The notes: a model not told the origin generated them from the sequence alone. A stretch of DNA of 64,000 nucleotides from Micavibrio sp. UBA1850 (GCA_002338525.1 DDIM01000007.1:375-64374); one strand, 5' to 3'; positions 18,232 to 27,257 are shown, numbered from the stretch's first letter. Translations and numbers: made by a program.

Positions 18232-19578
18232 TTATGCCTTCACAAGGCGCGCCGCGTAAAAACCATCGATACCGCCATATTTTTTGAAATGGAAAGGCAA
18301 AATGCGCAGATCACCATTTTCATCAATAATCTCGGTAACGCCCCCCACTTCATCGGCTGTAATCGGCTGGCGTGAATAGTCAGGGTGATTTGCTAAAAAC
18401 GCATCTATTTGCGCCTCCCCCTCTGCCTTGAACAATGAGCATGTGCAATAGACCAAAACACCACCTGATTTTAACATACGCGCGGCATTGTCTAAAATGC
18501 GGCGTTGCGCCTCTGCCATAGCGTCTAAATCTTTTGGCGTTTTCAACCACGCAACGTCTGGTCGCTTACGTAACGTACCCGATGCTGTACATGGTGCGTC
18601 CAATAAAACGGCATCAAGCGCGTCACTAGGCTGCCAAACACCAGCATCTGCGGCCTCGGTGTTTACATTCTCGCTTACATTTAAGCGTTTCATATTCTCG
18701 TTAAACCGCACCAAACGTCGCGCGGAACGGTCAAGAGCGGTTACATGAGCGCCTTGCATTGCAATTTGTGCCGTCTTCCCGCCAGGCGCAGCACATAAAT
18801 CAGCCGCATTCTGACCTTCTAAATCCTTAAACAACTGCGCAGGGATGGCAGCAGCAGCATCTTGCACCCACCATGCCCCCTCTTCAAATCCATCTATCTG
18901 GCTAATCAACCCCCCTGCATTTAGTCTAAGGCTGTTTGTTGGCAACACCTGCGCCCCCAAACGTTTAGCCCAAACTTGTATGTCGTCTTGATTACGAACG
19001 GTTAAATCTAACGCCGCTTCATTCGTCATAGCCTGTGCGATATCCACGGCATTTCTAATGCCATAATCTTCACTCCAGACTTTTAACATCCATTCTGGTG
19101 TGTTGAGACGTGGAATGTCTTGTTTGGTTGTCCATGTTTTACCCTCACGCGAAACTTTACGAAGGACAGCGTTTACAAAGGATTTCTGACGGGACAGCCC
19201 CTGCTTGGCAGCCAAGCTCACCATAGTGTCCACGGCTGCATAGTTGGGAACATCCATAAACACAAGCTGACAAACACCAAGCCTCAATAGATGCATTAAT
19301 TTAGGCGGCGAGATTTCTTGGCCCTCGCGCAATAACGCACGTCGAATTAAATCATCAATTTGTCCTAAGCGCCTAATCGTTGTCGTCACAAGCATTTTGA
19401 CAAATGCGCGATCACGCCCGTCTGCAAGGTTAATAAACCCATTACTGTTGTCAAAAACCTGATCTAGCGGTTGGTTTTTGTCCAATACGGTGTGTAAAAT
19501 TTGCAGCGCCACATCACGTGTAATTAAGGAATGTTCTTGCTGCGTAAGCGTCTCAGAACTGGTGATATCATTTTTCAT
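18232..19578 (-). CDS. rsmB: 16S rRNA m5C967 methyltransferase RsmB
   Basis: SAM-dependent RNA cytosine C5 methyltransferase. The N-terminal 150 residues form a NusB-like RNA-binding domain (RDVALQILHTVL, FVNAVLRKVSREG). The C-terminal catalytic domain has motif I LCAAPGGKTAQIA, the motif IV cysteine in LDAPCTASGTLRKRPD and the motif VI cysteine in VYCTCSL. I chose the ATG at 19578 because it follows a purine-rich GGAGCAAGAGA site and overlaps the end of the chorismate mutase gene by 11 bases; a longer frame to 19614 would overlap more. Confidence 0.95.
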   Translation of the reverse strand: MKNDITSSETLTQQEHSLITRDVALQILHTVLDKNQPLDQVFDNSNGFINLADGRDRAFVKMLVTTTIRRLGQIDDLIRRALLREGQEISPPKLMHLLRLGVCQLVFMDVPNYAAVDTMVSLAAKQGLSRQKSFVNAVLRKVSREGKTWTTKQDIPRLNTPEWMLKVWSEDYGIRNAVDIAQAMTNEAALDLTVRNQDDIQVWAKRLGAQVLPTNSLRLNAGGLISQIDGFEEGAWWVQDAAAAIPAQLFKDLEGQNAADLCAAPGGKTAQIAMQGAHVTALDRSARRLVRFNENMKRLNVSENVNTEAADAGVWQPSDALDAVLLDAPCTASGTLRKRPDVAWLKTPKDLDAMAEAQRRILDNAARMLKSGGVLVYCTCSLFKAEGEAQIDAFLANHPDYSRQPITADEVGGVTEIIDENGDLRILPFHFKKYGGIDGFYAARLVKA

Positions 19579-19864
19579 CGATAATCTCTTGCTCCAATTC
19601 ATGGGCATAGTCAATCAATGTCTCATAAATGTGGCGTACAACGGACGGTTTGATGCCGTTTTTTTCTGCCAGCACCTCTGCACGATCCAATACAATGCCC
19701 ATACGTTTAGGACGCACGACTGACAAGCCATGCGCATGTTTGGCATCTGCCACTTTGCGTACAATTTGCACACGTTGCCCCAATAACCTTACGATCTCGT
19801 CATCCAAAACATCTATTTGATCGCGATAAGGGGTTAGAATTTCATCACTTTTGTTATCACTCAT
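19568..19864 (-). CDS. Chorismate mutase, AroQ class
   Basis: Converts chorismate to prephenate for phenylalanine and tyrosine synthesis. The 98-residue all-helical protein has the AroQ helix 1 pattern (YRDQIDVLDDEIVRLLGQR, then VQIVRKVADAK) with the active-site Arg and Lys, and a C-terminal helix HIYETLIDYAHELEQ. The start at 19864 follows an AGAGAG ribosome binding site; the longer frame upstream encodes an implausible hydrophobic leader that crosses the divergent gene. Its end overlaps rsmB, implying coupling. Confidence 0.93.
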   Translation of the reverse strand: MSDNKSDEILTPYRDQIDVLDDEIVRLLGQRVQIVRKVADAKHAHGLSVVRPKRMGIVLDRAEVLAEKNGIKPSVVRHIYETLIDYAHELEQEIIDEK

Positions 19865-19897
19865 TGAAAATCTCTCTATTTCATCTACATTCAAAAT

Positions 19898-20092
19898 ATG
19901 ACAGATAAAGACAAAGCACAAGATAAAGCACAGGTTAAGACACCAATCACAAAAAACAGTGATCAGATCAAAAACCTGAAAGACAAAGCCCATAAAGATA
20001 ATCACGCTGAAAAAGAAGTTGGCGGGCGTGGAGGGCTTGATCCAGCGCGCTACGACGATTGGGAAATTAAAGGCAAGTGCGTCGATTTTTAA
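19898..20092 (+). CDS. DUF1674 protein, SDHAF4-like succinate dehydrogenase assembly factor
   Basis: A 64-residue protein with a Lys/Asp-rich, low-complexity N-terminus and the family's conserved C-terminal block: GGLDPARYDDWEIKGKCVDF. The mitochondrial homologue (Sdh8/SDHAF4) protects flavinated SdhA before complex II assembly, so a similar role is inferred here. It is divergent from the chorismate mutase gene with a 33-base gap, and its stop overlaps the end of the next minus-strand gene by 4 bases. No sdh genes are nearby. Confidence 0.85.
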   Translation: MTDKDKAQDKAQVKTPITKNSDQIKNLKDKAHKDNHAEKEVGGRGGLDPARYDDWEIKGKCVDF

Positions 20093-20901
20093 AAGACACT
20101 GTCATCTATCGTTTTAATATTAAAATTTTTATAGCTTTTAGCACCTGTATATCCGCCTGAAGGCGTCAAAAGCTCTAGAGTCGCGACGATTGAATATATG
20201 TCTAAAGGGTTTTGCGTATGATCTCTTTCAAGTTGTTTCCTAGAAATAGTAATATCAATCACATCACCCTCATGACCGTTCAAATGCATCTTCTGATCCC
20301 ATATATTAAATTCATGGCTTTTAAGTGAAATTCTACCCCCATTTTGAGGAATTTGAATTGAGGAAATATTATCGATCTTCATCCTGTACTGCCCCGGGCT
20401 ACCATCACTAACATGAGCGCGTACTCGCCAATGATTTTCACCAGCGCGAAAAACAGAAATGTCGCTCAATTGAATTGCTCTTTTAGATATATTTTCACGA
20501 ATCTCCGCCTGTATTAAAGCCTTCTTTTCCCTAAGCTTGGCTTCTTGTACACGTTCTAAGCAACGCACTTGTGATATGTGTGACGAGCCGAGGAGAAGGC
20601 TGTAGCGCTTCCAAACCTTTTGACAAAAATGTGGGTCTTTTGATTTATATGCAAGATCATAATAACATTTGGATTTGACAAAATAAGCGCCGCTCGGCAA
20701 ACCAAAATAATCAGATTTCGTTGCATATGAAGAAAAGGCGGGAATAGACTGGCAGACACGTTTATGGTCATTTATTAATTGCATATCCCGCCATTTATGT
20801 AACGCCTTATAGTCTGAATTAAAGACAATATACTCAATAAGTATGTAAGCCAGCCCCAACACTAAAAGGGTCGTAAATGTGATAAATAGATTTTTCTTCA
20901 T
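20089..20901 (-). CDS. Unknown membrane-anchored protein
   Basis: No family recognised. A single N-terminal membrane helix (ITFTTLLVLGLAYILIEYIVF) anchors a 240-residue, probably periplasmic domain. Its first half has spaced cysteines (RVCQSIP, SKCYYDLA, HFCQKVW, VRCLERV), which suggests disulfides. The second half looks beta-rich, with repeated short strands and no catalytic motif. It stands alone between the DUF1674 gene and a response regulator. Confidence 0.7.
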   Translation of the reverse strand: MKKNLFITFTTLLVLGLAYILIEYIVFNSDYKALHKWRDMQLINDHKRVCQSIPAFSSYATKSDYFGLPSGAYFVKSKCYYDLAYKSKDPHFCQKVWKRYSLLLGSSHISQVRCLERVQEAKLREKKALIQAEIRENISKRAIQLSDISVFRAGENHWRVRAHVSDGSPGQYRMKIDNISSIQIPQNGGRISLKSHEFNIWDQKMHLNGHEGDVIDITISRKQLERDHTQNPLDIYSIVATLELLTPSGGYTGAKSYKNFNIKTIDDSVF

Positions 20902-21007
20902 TGTGTATTATTGCGCTATTTAAAGCGGTAAAGACGAAGACTAACACAAAAACAGTCATACATACATCTGCATCCACACTTTGCCTACTTTATTATTAAT
21001 CACTACA

Positions 21008-21424
21008 ATGAGGCAAATGAAATTTAATATTGTAAAATCAGATCTAAAAAAAAAGATATGGATTGTCGATGATGACCGCGTAATAGGTAACATTATCTGC
21101 GATTATTTCCGTGCCAACACATTGCATGAACCATATTATTTTAGTTGCGTCCCAGACGCTACAAAAGCGCTCAAAAGTCAAACGCCCGATATCATGCTGC
21201 TTGATTGGATCATGCCTGAGATATCAGGCCTCGATTTTTTAATTCACCTTCGGCAAAACAAAAATACGAAAAACCTACCCATTTTCATGCTCACGGGCCT
21301 AAAATCAGGCCTCGAGTTTGAACATGCATGCAATGCCGCAGACCTCAACGGCTATTTCACAAAGCCTGTTAACCTCCCTTTGATGGCACGCCGCATTGAG
21401 TATCATTTCGCAGAAACTGTTTGA
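21008..21424 (+). CDS. Single-domain response regulator (CheY-like)
   Basis: The receiver fold is complete: acidic pocket IVDDDRV, phospho-acceptor Asp in MLLDWIMPE (about residue 66 from the ATG at 21008), Thr in MLTGL and Lys in YFTKPVN. There is no output domain, so it probably acts by protein contact or as a phosphorelay intermediate. The reading frame extends to a TTG at 20981, but the ATGs at 21008 or 21017 are more likely starts. It converges on the hybrid kinase at 21452-23389, a plausible partner. Confidence 0.88.
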   Translation: MRQMKFNIVKSDLKKKIWIVDDDRVIGNIICDYFRANTLHEPYYFSCVPDATKALKSQTPDIMLLDWIMPEISGLDFLIHLRQNKNTKNLPIFMLTGLKSGLEFEHACNAADLNGYFTKPVNLPLMARRIEYHFAETV

Positions 21425-21451
21425 AACAAAAGTCCTGAATATGTCTTGTTA

Positions 21452-23389
21452 TTAATCTTTGAATTGAAACCATCGCGACAAAACAGAGTGTAACTCATCT
21501 TTATTCACGGGCTTGCTCACATAACCATCCATTCCCGCTTTTAAACATTTCTCCTTGATGCCCTTCATGGCATCAGCCGTCATCGCAACTATAGGCATCC
21601 TAATCTGCGTTGACGTATCTCGTTCAAAGTCTCTTATGGCACGTGTCGCTTCATATCCGTTCATGTCGGGCATGTGACAATCCATAACAATTAAATCATA
21701 CCGCCCGTTCTTGAACATCTGAACAACATCTTTTCCATCTTTGGCCAGATCAAAAGACTTTACCCCTAAAGAGCGCAGGAGTTTTTTAACAAAAATTTGA
21801 TTAATTTCATGATCCTCTGCAACTAAGATCTTTGCATCCTCAAAATTTTTCAAAGTTAGAGCCCCCCCAGACATTTTCTCAGACATGTCCTCAGACACTT
21901 TAATGTTGTCTGGCTTATCGTGATGCCCAGCGCTTTCTACCTCTAATTCACCCCCCACTAAGAAAGGAATCGTAACAGAAAAAGTTGATCCCTTCCCCTG
22001 CTCGCTTTCAATATTAATGTCGCCTCCCATGGTTTCTACAAGCTTCTTTGTGATAGATAGACCTAAGCCTGTCCCCCCAAATTTTCTTGTAATTGTCGTG
22101 TCAGCTTGTGAGAATTTTTCGAATATTTTTTCCTGAACATCATCCGACATGCCAATACCTGTATCACTTACAGAACATGAAAAATAAAGCTTGTCTTCGG
22201 AAGGCGCATCGGCAGTGACTAAAACCTTTACAAAGCCTTTTTCTGTAAATTTCAACGCATTGGAAACTAAATTCTTAATGATCTGGGAGACCCTCAATTT
22301 ATCCCCGCGAACATGTATGGAAGAGGGAATGTTCTTTTCATATATTAACTCAACATCATCCGCCTTATTCACCGAGCGCATCGCTTTTAAGACCTCATCA
22401 ACGGTCTCTGTCAGACAAAATGCTTTATCTTCCAATTCAATACTGCCGGCTTCAACTTTTGAGAGATCAAGGATATCATTAACCGTGTTTAATAAATCCT
22501 GAGAAGACACAAGAACATTTGATAGCATCTCCTCTTGCTCTTTATTTTTAGTGCCGTCTTCTAAAACAAGTTTGGTAAATCCTAAAATACTGTTTAGGGG
22601 TGTTCTTAGCTCATGGCTCATATTTGCCAGAAAATCGCTCTTTGCGTTATTCGCTTTTTCCGCTTCATTTTTTTGTGCCCGCATTATCCTTTGCATTTTG
22701 ATGACTGAATCAAACAAGTCATTTGTTTCACGAATATGCGTTACTTCTTTTTTGATTTTATAAGAGTCATAATCAGCGTTTGACAAAGACTCAGACAACC
22801 GTGAAATCGGCCGTATTCCCTTATTAATTTGATAATATATGGCAACAGTTAATGTAATAAAAATGACGAACAAAAAAGCACAAGACAGCGCAATTAAATT
22901 TACAATATCGTGATTAATATTTTTATAGTTTACTGACGTTTTAAGCGCGCCTAACAAGCGCTGACTTCCATCAGGGTATGTATAATGAATATCTCGTGAA
23001 ATGACTTTACTATCTTGGCTTAAATTACCCCAATGTCTTTCAGAAAAAACTGTTTCACCATTAGGGTTTATTTCAATAACTTGAACGGCATCTATATTCT
23101 CGTCTTTTAACATATTGTCTAACACGACATCAATTTTTTCAAAGTCGATATCCCATAACATTTGCGCAAGGCTATTCGATTGTGTATCAACGATATAATT
23201 GAGGCGTTGATCGGTTAGTGTTTTAAGAAGGTTACTGCCGTATATACCAATCGTTAAAGACAAAATAAGAAAAACAATAGCAAGCCCGACAAACAATGTA
23301 CTCATCGTGGAGAACACCAGGCTTATTGTTTTAACCTGCCCTCCTTCGTGCGAAACACTTATGTCTTTTTTATTTCTGGCGTTGCTCAT
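21452..23389 (-). CDS. Hybrid sensor histidine kinase with receiver domain
   Basis: A cytoplasmic tail, a first membrane helix (about 30-55), a periplasmic sensor loop (about 56-165), a second helix (166-188) and a HAMP-like linker precede the HisKA dimerisation domain. The phospho-accepting His is about residue 259 (FLANMSHELRTPLNS). The ATPase domain has SDTGIGM and FGGTGLGLSI, and a C-terminal receiver has Asp about 570 (VMDCHMPDMNG) and Lys in YVSKPVN. No Hpt domain is present. Its ATG overlaps the stop of the periplasmic binding protein gene (ATGA), so the two are made together, as in LuxPQ or TorTS sensors. Confidence 0.93.
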   Translation of the reverse strand: MSNARNKKDISVSHEGGQVKTISLVFSTMSTLFVGLAIVFLILSLTIGIYGSNLLKTLTDQRLNYIVDTQSNSLAQMLWDIDFEKIDVVLDNMLKDENIDAVQVIEINPNGETVFSERHWGNLSQDSKVISRDIHYTYPDGSQRLLGALKTSVNYKNINHDIVNLIALSCAFLFVIFITLTVAIYYQINKGIRPISRLSESLSNADYDSYKIKKEVTHIRETNDLFDSVIKMQRIMRAQKNEAEKANNAKSDFLANMSHELRTPLNSILGFTKLVLEDGTKNKEQEEMLSNVLVSSQDLLNTVNDILDLSKVEAGSIELEDKAFCLTETVDEVLKAMRSVNKADDVELIYEKNIPSSIHVRGDKLRVSQIIKNLVSNALKFTEKGFVKVLVTADAPSEDKLYFSCSVSDTGIGMSDDVQEKIFEKFSQADTTITRKFGGTGLGLSITKKLVETMGGDINIESEQGKGSTFSVTIPFLVGGELEVESAGHHDKPDNIKVSEDMSEKMSGGALTLKNFEDAKILVAEDHEINQIFVKKLLRSLGVKSFDLAKDGKDVVQMFKNGRYDLIVMDCHMPDMNGYEATRAIRDFERDTSTQIRMPIVAMTADAMKGIKEKCLKAGMDGYVSKPVNKDELHSVLSRWFQFKD

Positions 23390-24570
23390 TCTGTCATTCT
23401 TTTTGGCCCTATAACTTCCAAAGTGTCGAAATCATATGTCGTATTTTCAGGATTATAAAATCGGCTAAGTGTTTTGAAATCGAAATTTTCAACTTCTGCT
23501 TCACAACAATTTTCACTAAGTGATAAAACCATATTTCTGTTTAAAAAATCCATCTTCGACACTCTTGTAACACCACCGTATTCTTTGAAGTCGTACCCTT
23601 TGAGATAGTCAAACATCAAAACCGTAGCCCACCCGGCTTCCATGTAATGACCTCCGGCTGATCCAAGTAATTTATTACGTTTGATATTTTCAAGAGCCTG
23701 CCTCTCCCAATCCACCCCAACAGTTAAAATATCACACTCACGCTTTGAGGCCTCGCATGCCTTTATGACACCGTTGGCCATACTATCCGACGCAGCCCAG
23801 ACAAGTTTGACATCAGGATATCGAACCATAAGTTTTTGCATTATTTTTTCAGAGGTTTCAGCACTCCACTTTCCCTCAACAGTTTGAAGAAGCTCAGCAT
23901 CAGGCTTTAAATTTATAAAATCGCGCAAGCCTCTCTCGCGTTCAATCGAGGCACTGTCTGACAAAGTGCCCAATATTCCAAGAAACTGTATTTTGCCATT
24001 ATTGTAATAGCCCCTATCAACCGCTTTCCGATACAAAGCTTTCGCAATGGTTTTACCCGCATTATAGTCATCAGGAACCATCTGCCCGACCCAATATTCA
24101 TAACGCTCTCGTGGACCTCCATATGTTTTAGCTTGCTCTGTGTCCAGACCTGCATTGATAAGAAACCCTGTGATTTCATATTTTTCTAAAGCCTCAAGAA
24201 CAGCGGGGCCATTTTTTTTAAGTGATTGAAAAAAAACAGCATCAGGTTTTTTCACGCGACGTCCGATCTCATGCACTTGGTCTATCATTTTAAATTGGTC
24301 ACGATCTGCGTGGTAACTCTCCACACTACAGCCTAAATCTTGACAGGCAGCCTTCATGGTTTCTTCAAATAACCGCCAAAACGAATGATCTGAATTCGGA
24401 TTTAAAAGAACAAATTCCAGAGGTGAGTCTAGTGCAACTGGCTGGTCTGTTGGATCTGAGGTTGCGTTAGCGGTACTAGGGGCCGTCATAAAGCAAAGCA
24501 ATCCTAAAAAGATCACGCCAGCACATTTATATTTTAAAAATGAAACCACGCCCGAAAAGCCCCCTGTCAT
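23386..24570 (-). CDS. Periplasmic sugar-binding-type protein coupled to the hybrid kinase
   Basis: A signal peptide (CAGVIFLGLLCFMTAPSTANA) precedes a type I periplasmic binding fold of the ribose/LuxP/TorT group: VLLNPNSDHSFWRLF, the helix EETMKAACQDLGCSVES, VPDDYNAGKTIAKALY, VWAASDSMANGVIKACE and TVGVDWERQALE. No ABC permease or ATPase lies beside it. Translational coupling to the hybrid kinase indicates it presents its ligand to the kinase rather than to a transporter. The ligand is unknown; a sugar or furanosyl autoinducer is possible but not shown. Confidence 0.87.
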   Translation of the reverse strand: MTGGFSGVVSFLKYKCAGVIFLGLLCFMTAPSTANATSDPTDQPVALDSPLEFVLLNPNSDHSFWRLFEETMKAACQDLGCSVESYHADRDQFKMIDQVHEIGRRVKKPDAVFFQSLKKNGPAVLEALEKYEITGFLINAGLDTEQAKTYGGPRERYEYWVGQMVPDDYNAGKTIAKALYRKAVDRGYYNNGKIQFLGILGTLSDSASIERERGLRDFINLKPDAELLQTVEGKWSAETSEKIMQKLMVRYPDVKLVWAASDSMANGVIKACEASKRECDILTVGVDWERQALENIKRNKLLGSAGGHYMEAGWATVLMFDYLKGYDFKEYGGVTRVSKMDFLNRNMVLSLSENCCEAEVENFDFKTLSRFYNPENTTYDFDTLEVIGPKRMTE

Positions 24571-24722
24571 TATGCTACAATATTCAACTATACCCGGTTT
24601 GGAATTAAAATTTATTTAATTGTTCCATTATAAAACCAAACTCGGCATATCGACTTGTCGCTCTAACACCATTAAAAAACTATTGTCTTGAAAAGAATGT
24701 GAAATGACATGACAATAAATTT

Positions 24723-25679
24723 ATGAAATATATTTTATTATTCCTACTTCTCCTTTCTCCCTTTCATGCGCATGCTCAGTCGCAAACAATCGAACCCCCT
24801 AGGGGCATATTCTCAAGTCATGTGAGCCATCAAATTTCCAAATATATCCATGAAGACCACGTTTCAGGCGCGCTAGTTCGCGTAAAATGGTCAGATATAG
24901 AACCACAAGAGGGACAGTTCGACTTTACAGCCATTGAAAGACAACGCCAGCCTATAATAAATGCAGAAAAGCAATGGTCTCTTGCCGTAATTGCGGGCAG
25001 CCATGTGCCATCATGGATGTTAAACAAGACAAATGAGCGTATGGAGATCACGTTTAGGAGAGCGAATAAACAGATCATCCCCTTTTGGAACGAAACATAT
25101 CAAACATCGGCCACTTTATTGGCCAAAGCCATTGCAAAAAGATACGGCAAAGATCCAAAACTCGTTTTAATTTATATCCCCCAACAAACGGCAAATGGTA
25201 TTGAAGGCCATTTTAACGGAAATAAAACCGCAAGCTTAATAAAACAGGGCTTAACAGAAGAAAACTGGGTTGGCGCGGCTAAAAAATCCATTGATAGCTT
25301 TACAAAAGCATTTCCAAACAAAGCCATTGCCATCGAATTGCATGAGTTACTCGACAGCGTAAAAATTCCACAATCTATAATAAGATACATTGAATATAAT
25401 CATAGAAAACAAGTGGGAATTGGCGTTTGGTGGCTATCTGGGAAAACAACCTATCAGACTGATTTATTAAGAGTTTTACAAGAAACAAACCTGCCCATAT
25501 ACGCACAAGTCATTGGGAAATCCTCCCAAACAAACCGCTTTAAAAATGCGGAGTATAACCAAGTCTTTCATCAAGCAAATATCATTGGCGCACAATATGT
25601 AGAAGTATGGAACTACGAATTAGAAAAGCGCGTAGACCCGAGCGTCATAAACGCAATCATTCAATTTTCAAAACAGTAA
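24723..25679 (+). CDS. Secreted TIM-barrel glycoside-hydrolase-like protein
   Basis: A signal peptide (MKYILLFLLLLSPFHAHAQ) is followed by a probable beta/alpha barrel. LVRVKWSDIEPQEGQFDFTA matches the loop common to GH42/GH5-type enzymes (W-x-D-I-E-P-x-x-G-x-F-D-F). An acid typical of these enzymes might be the Glu in NGIEGHFNG or in YVEVWNYELE, but I cannot assign a catalytic pair. Family and substrate are unsure. It is a single gene, divergent from the binding-protein/kinase pair with a 150-base gap. Confidence 0.65.
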   Translation: MKYILLFLLLLSPFHAHAQSQTIEPPRGIFSSHVSHQISKYIHEDHVSGALVRVKWSDIEPQEGQFDFTAIERQRQPIINAEKQWSLAVIAGSHVPSWMLNKTNERMEITFRRANKQIIPFWNETYQTSATLLAKAIAKRYGKDPKLVLIYIPQQTANGIEGHFNGNKTASLIKQGLTEENWVGAAKKSIDSFTKAFPNKAIAIELHELLDSVKIPQSIIRYIEYNHRKQVGIGVWWLSGKTTYQTDLLRVLQETNLPIYAQVIGKSSQTNRFKNAEYNQVFHQANIIGAQYVEVWNYELEKRVDPSVINAIIQFSKQ

Positions 25680-25742
25680 AACGTTTCAAGGCGATTTATT
25701 GCAAAGCTGGCGTTCACGCTTCGTCTCCTTGCTTTACACACA

Positions 25743-25766
25743 TGAAAACGGACCCTAAAGGGTCCG
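25743..25766 (-). terminator. Rho-independent terminator for the membrane protein gene
   Basis: The 7-bp stem CGGACCC/GGGTCCG with a 4-base loop (25749-25766) is followed on the minus strand by TTTT. It sits about 30 bases after the end of the 25798-26373 gene. It may also act on the converging plus-strand gene, whose side is only weakly T-rich. Confidence 0.75.
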
Positions 25767-25797
25767 CTTCAATACATTTTATAATCGTCCTTAAAGA

Positions 25798-26373
25798 CTA
25801 TCTTAGGAAGCTGTATTTTTCGCTAAAGTCGATGCCTTTTGCTTTGTGATCGCCAGCTTTTACTGATGCCCACCAAGCCACTGCAGCTGAGACAACTGAA
25901 GATGCGCCCGTTACAAACGCGAAAATAATAGCTTTATTCTCGTCATTCGCACTCATCGCATCTGCGATTTGATCAGTTCCGGTGTTCACTTCTGTGTATG
26001 TAGCAACAGTTGCTACAAACGCAAGAGCGATAAACACAGCAACAGTGCTTGTTGCCCATACAGCCAATCCGTAAAAACCATCTCTCATCTCATTTTGATA
26101 AGCAGTGACGTGTGGTGTGCTGTTTCGCATGCTTCCCGCAATGTATCCACCAGCCATAGATGATACAAGCTGCGTCCATAGCAACCATACCCCTATTGCG
26201 ATTACACCCCAAGATGCGGCACTACCTTCAAGTAAAGATTCATCTGCAGAAAGTCCTACTGCTGCGCCAAATTGTGTCAAGACCACTGTGATCGCAAGTG
26301 CGACAACGGCCCCTATGAGTACAACACTCCACTGCACGGATGAGCCGTGGCTTTCTAATTCTACATTTTTCAT
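25798..26373 (-). CDS. Four-helix integral membrane protein of unknown function
   Basis: Four hydrophobic segments are visible (WSVVLIGAVVALAITVVL, WGVIAIGVWLLWTQLV, GLAVWATSTVAVFIALAF and IIFAFVTGASSVVSAAVAW), with small-residue packing motifs such as SSMAGGYIAGSMR. Similar proteins are annotated only as hypothetical in alphaproteobacteria. It lies 12 bases after a 24-residue membrane peptide gene, and an EcfG-like promoter stands upstream of both, so a general stress role in the membrane is inferred. Confidence 0.75.
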   Translation of the reverse strand: MKNVELESHGSSVQWSVVLIGAVVALAITVVLTQFGAAVGLSADESLLEGSAASWGVIAIGVWLLWTQLVSSMAGGYIAGSMRNSTPHVTAYQNEMRDGFYGLAVWATSTVAVFIALAFVATVATYTEVNTGTDQIADAMSANDENKAIIFAFVTGASSVVSAAVAWWASVKAGDHKAKGIDFSEKYSFLR

Positions 26374-26385
26374 ATTTTCAGCTCC

Positions 26386-26460
26386 TTACGCAAGACCTAA
26401 AAATGACAAAATAGCCATAACGACAACAACCAATCCTACGAGATAAATAATACTATGCAT
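26386..26460 (-). CDS. 24-residue small membrane protein
   Basis: ATG at 26460, TAA at 26386-26388. The peptide is a single hydrophobic helix: MHSIIYLVGLVVVVMAILSF followed by LGLA. A good ribosome binding site (GAAAGGA) lies 8 bases upstream, and 12 bases separate its stop from the four-helix membrane protein. Too short for most gene callers, but codon pattern, start signals and spacing all support it. Confidence 0.7.
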   Translation of the reverse strand: MHSIIYLVGLVVVVMAILSFLGLA

Positions 26461-26509
26461 GATAAAAATCCTTTCAATTACATTTGTTTTTTTTGATATG
26501 CGCTGTTCT

Positions 26510-26534
26510 TACGCAAGAAAAAAGAATAAGTTCC
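26510..26534 (-). promoter_or_regulatory. EcfG-like (general stress sigma) promoter, minus strand
   Basis: GGAAC (26530-26534) and CGTA (26510-26513) are separated by 16 bases, one mismatch from the alphaproteobacterial GGAAC-N16/17-CGTT motif. It lies about 50 bases upstream of the small membrane peptide gene. Back-to-back arrangement with the perfect match at 26677 strengthens it. Confidence 0.5.
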
Positions 26535-26676
26535 TGAACAATTTAAATTTTTATAAAAAAAAGAATATGTATGAGGTGATCTTAGGCATTTTTAAGGCGC
26601 TATCCTTTGCCCTCCCCTATATATGTGTAAACTGCGATTGTTCGGCGTGTTTGAAAAAACTATGCCGTAATTAAAC

Positions 26677-26701
26677 GGAACTTTTGAGGATTAGACACGT
26701 T
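26677..26701 (+). promoter_or_regulatory. EcfG-like (general stress sigma) promoter
   Basis: Perfect GGAAC (26677-26681) and CGTT (26698-26701) with a 16-base spacer, ending 38 bases before the ATG of the YflT-like stress gene. The 26461-26676 stretch to its left shows no credible gene. Confidence 0.75.
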
Positions 26702-26739
26702 TACCTTACAAGCAAACGATAAAACTAAAGGAGAAATCA

Positions 26740-27231
26740 ATGTCTAACGTATCAGCAACATTTAAAACAAAATACGCCGCAGAAACGGCCCTACAGCAAC
26801 TAGATGCAATCGGGATCACTGACGAGCAAGTAAGCATTATTGTAACAGATGAAACACGCGGTAAGTCTTTCAACATGGAAGAAACTAATAAAATGCCAGA
26901 AGGTACTGCAACAGGCGCAGCACTTGGTGGCTTAACAGGCACAGTTATTGGCGCTCTTTCAACAGCCACAGCGATGGCCGTTCCAGGTCTTAACATTGTC
27001 GTCGCAGGCTCAATCGTATCTGCACTTGCAGGTTTGGGTGCAGGTGCTGCAACAGGTGGACTAGTTGGCGCAATCGTAGGGGCTGGCATTCCAGAACACG
27101 AAGCTAAAATTTACGAAAACGAAATTAAAAACGGTTCTGTTTTGATGATCGTTGACACAAAAGACAGTGACCAAAAAGACGCCGTAGAAAGCATCTTTGA
27201 AAAAGGCGATGCACACAACTTAGCCGCATAA
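26740..27231 (+). CDS. YflT-type general stress protein
   Basis: The N-terminal 50 residues match the YflT/general-stress-protein-17M domain (ATFKTKYAAETALQQLDAIG, then DEQVSIIVTDE). A long Gly/Ala-rich glycine-zipper-like region follows (GAALGGLTGTVIGALSTATA, GLGAGAATGGLVGAIVGAGI), then an EAKIYENEIKNGSVLMIVD segment. Glycine zippers often insert in or lie on membranes. A strong ribosome binding site (AAAGGAG) precedes the ATG and an EcfG-like promoter lies just upstream, so induction by general stress is likely. Confidence 0.85.
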   Translation: MSNVSATFKTKYAAETALQQLDAIGITDEQVSIIVTDETRGKSFNMEETNKMPEGTATGAALGGLTGTVIGALSTATAMAVPGLNIVVAGSIVSALAGLGAGAATGGLVGAIVGAGIPEHEAKIYENEIKNGSVLMIVDTKDSDQKDAVESIFEKGDAHNLAA

Positions 27232-27257
27232 TTTTTTCAAAAAGATTAATCTTGAAA

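Noticed and set aside
26459..26674. 71-codon plus-strand reading frame MIKILSITFVFFDM... with a hydrophobic start
   Set aside because: It overlaps the minus-strand EcfG-like promoter and small peptide gene, is Lys/Asn-rich as expected of AT-rich non-coding DNA, and lacks a good ribosome binding site.
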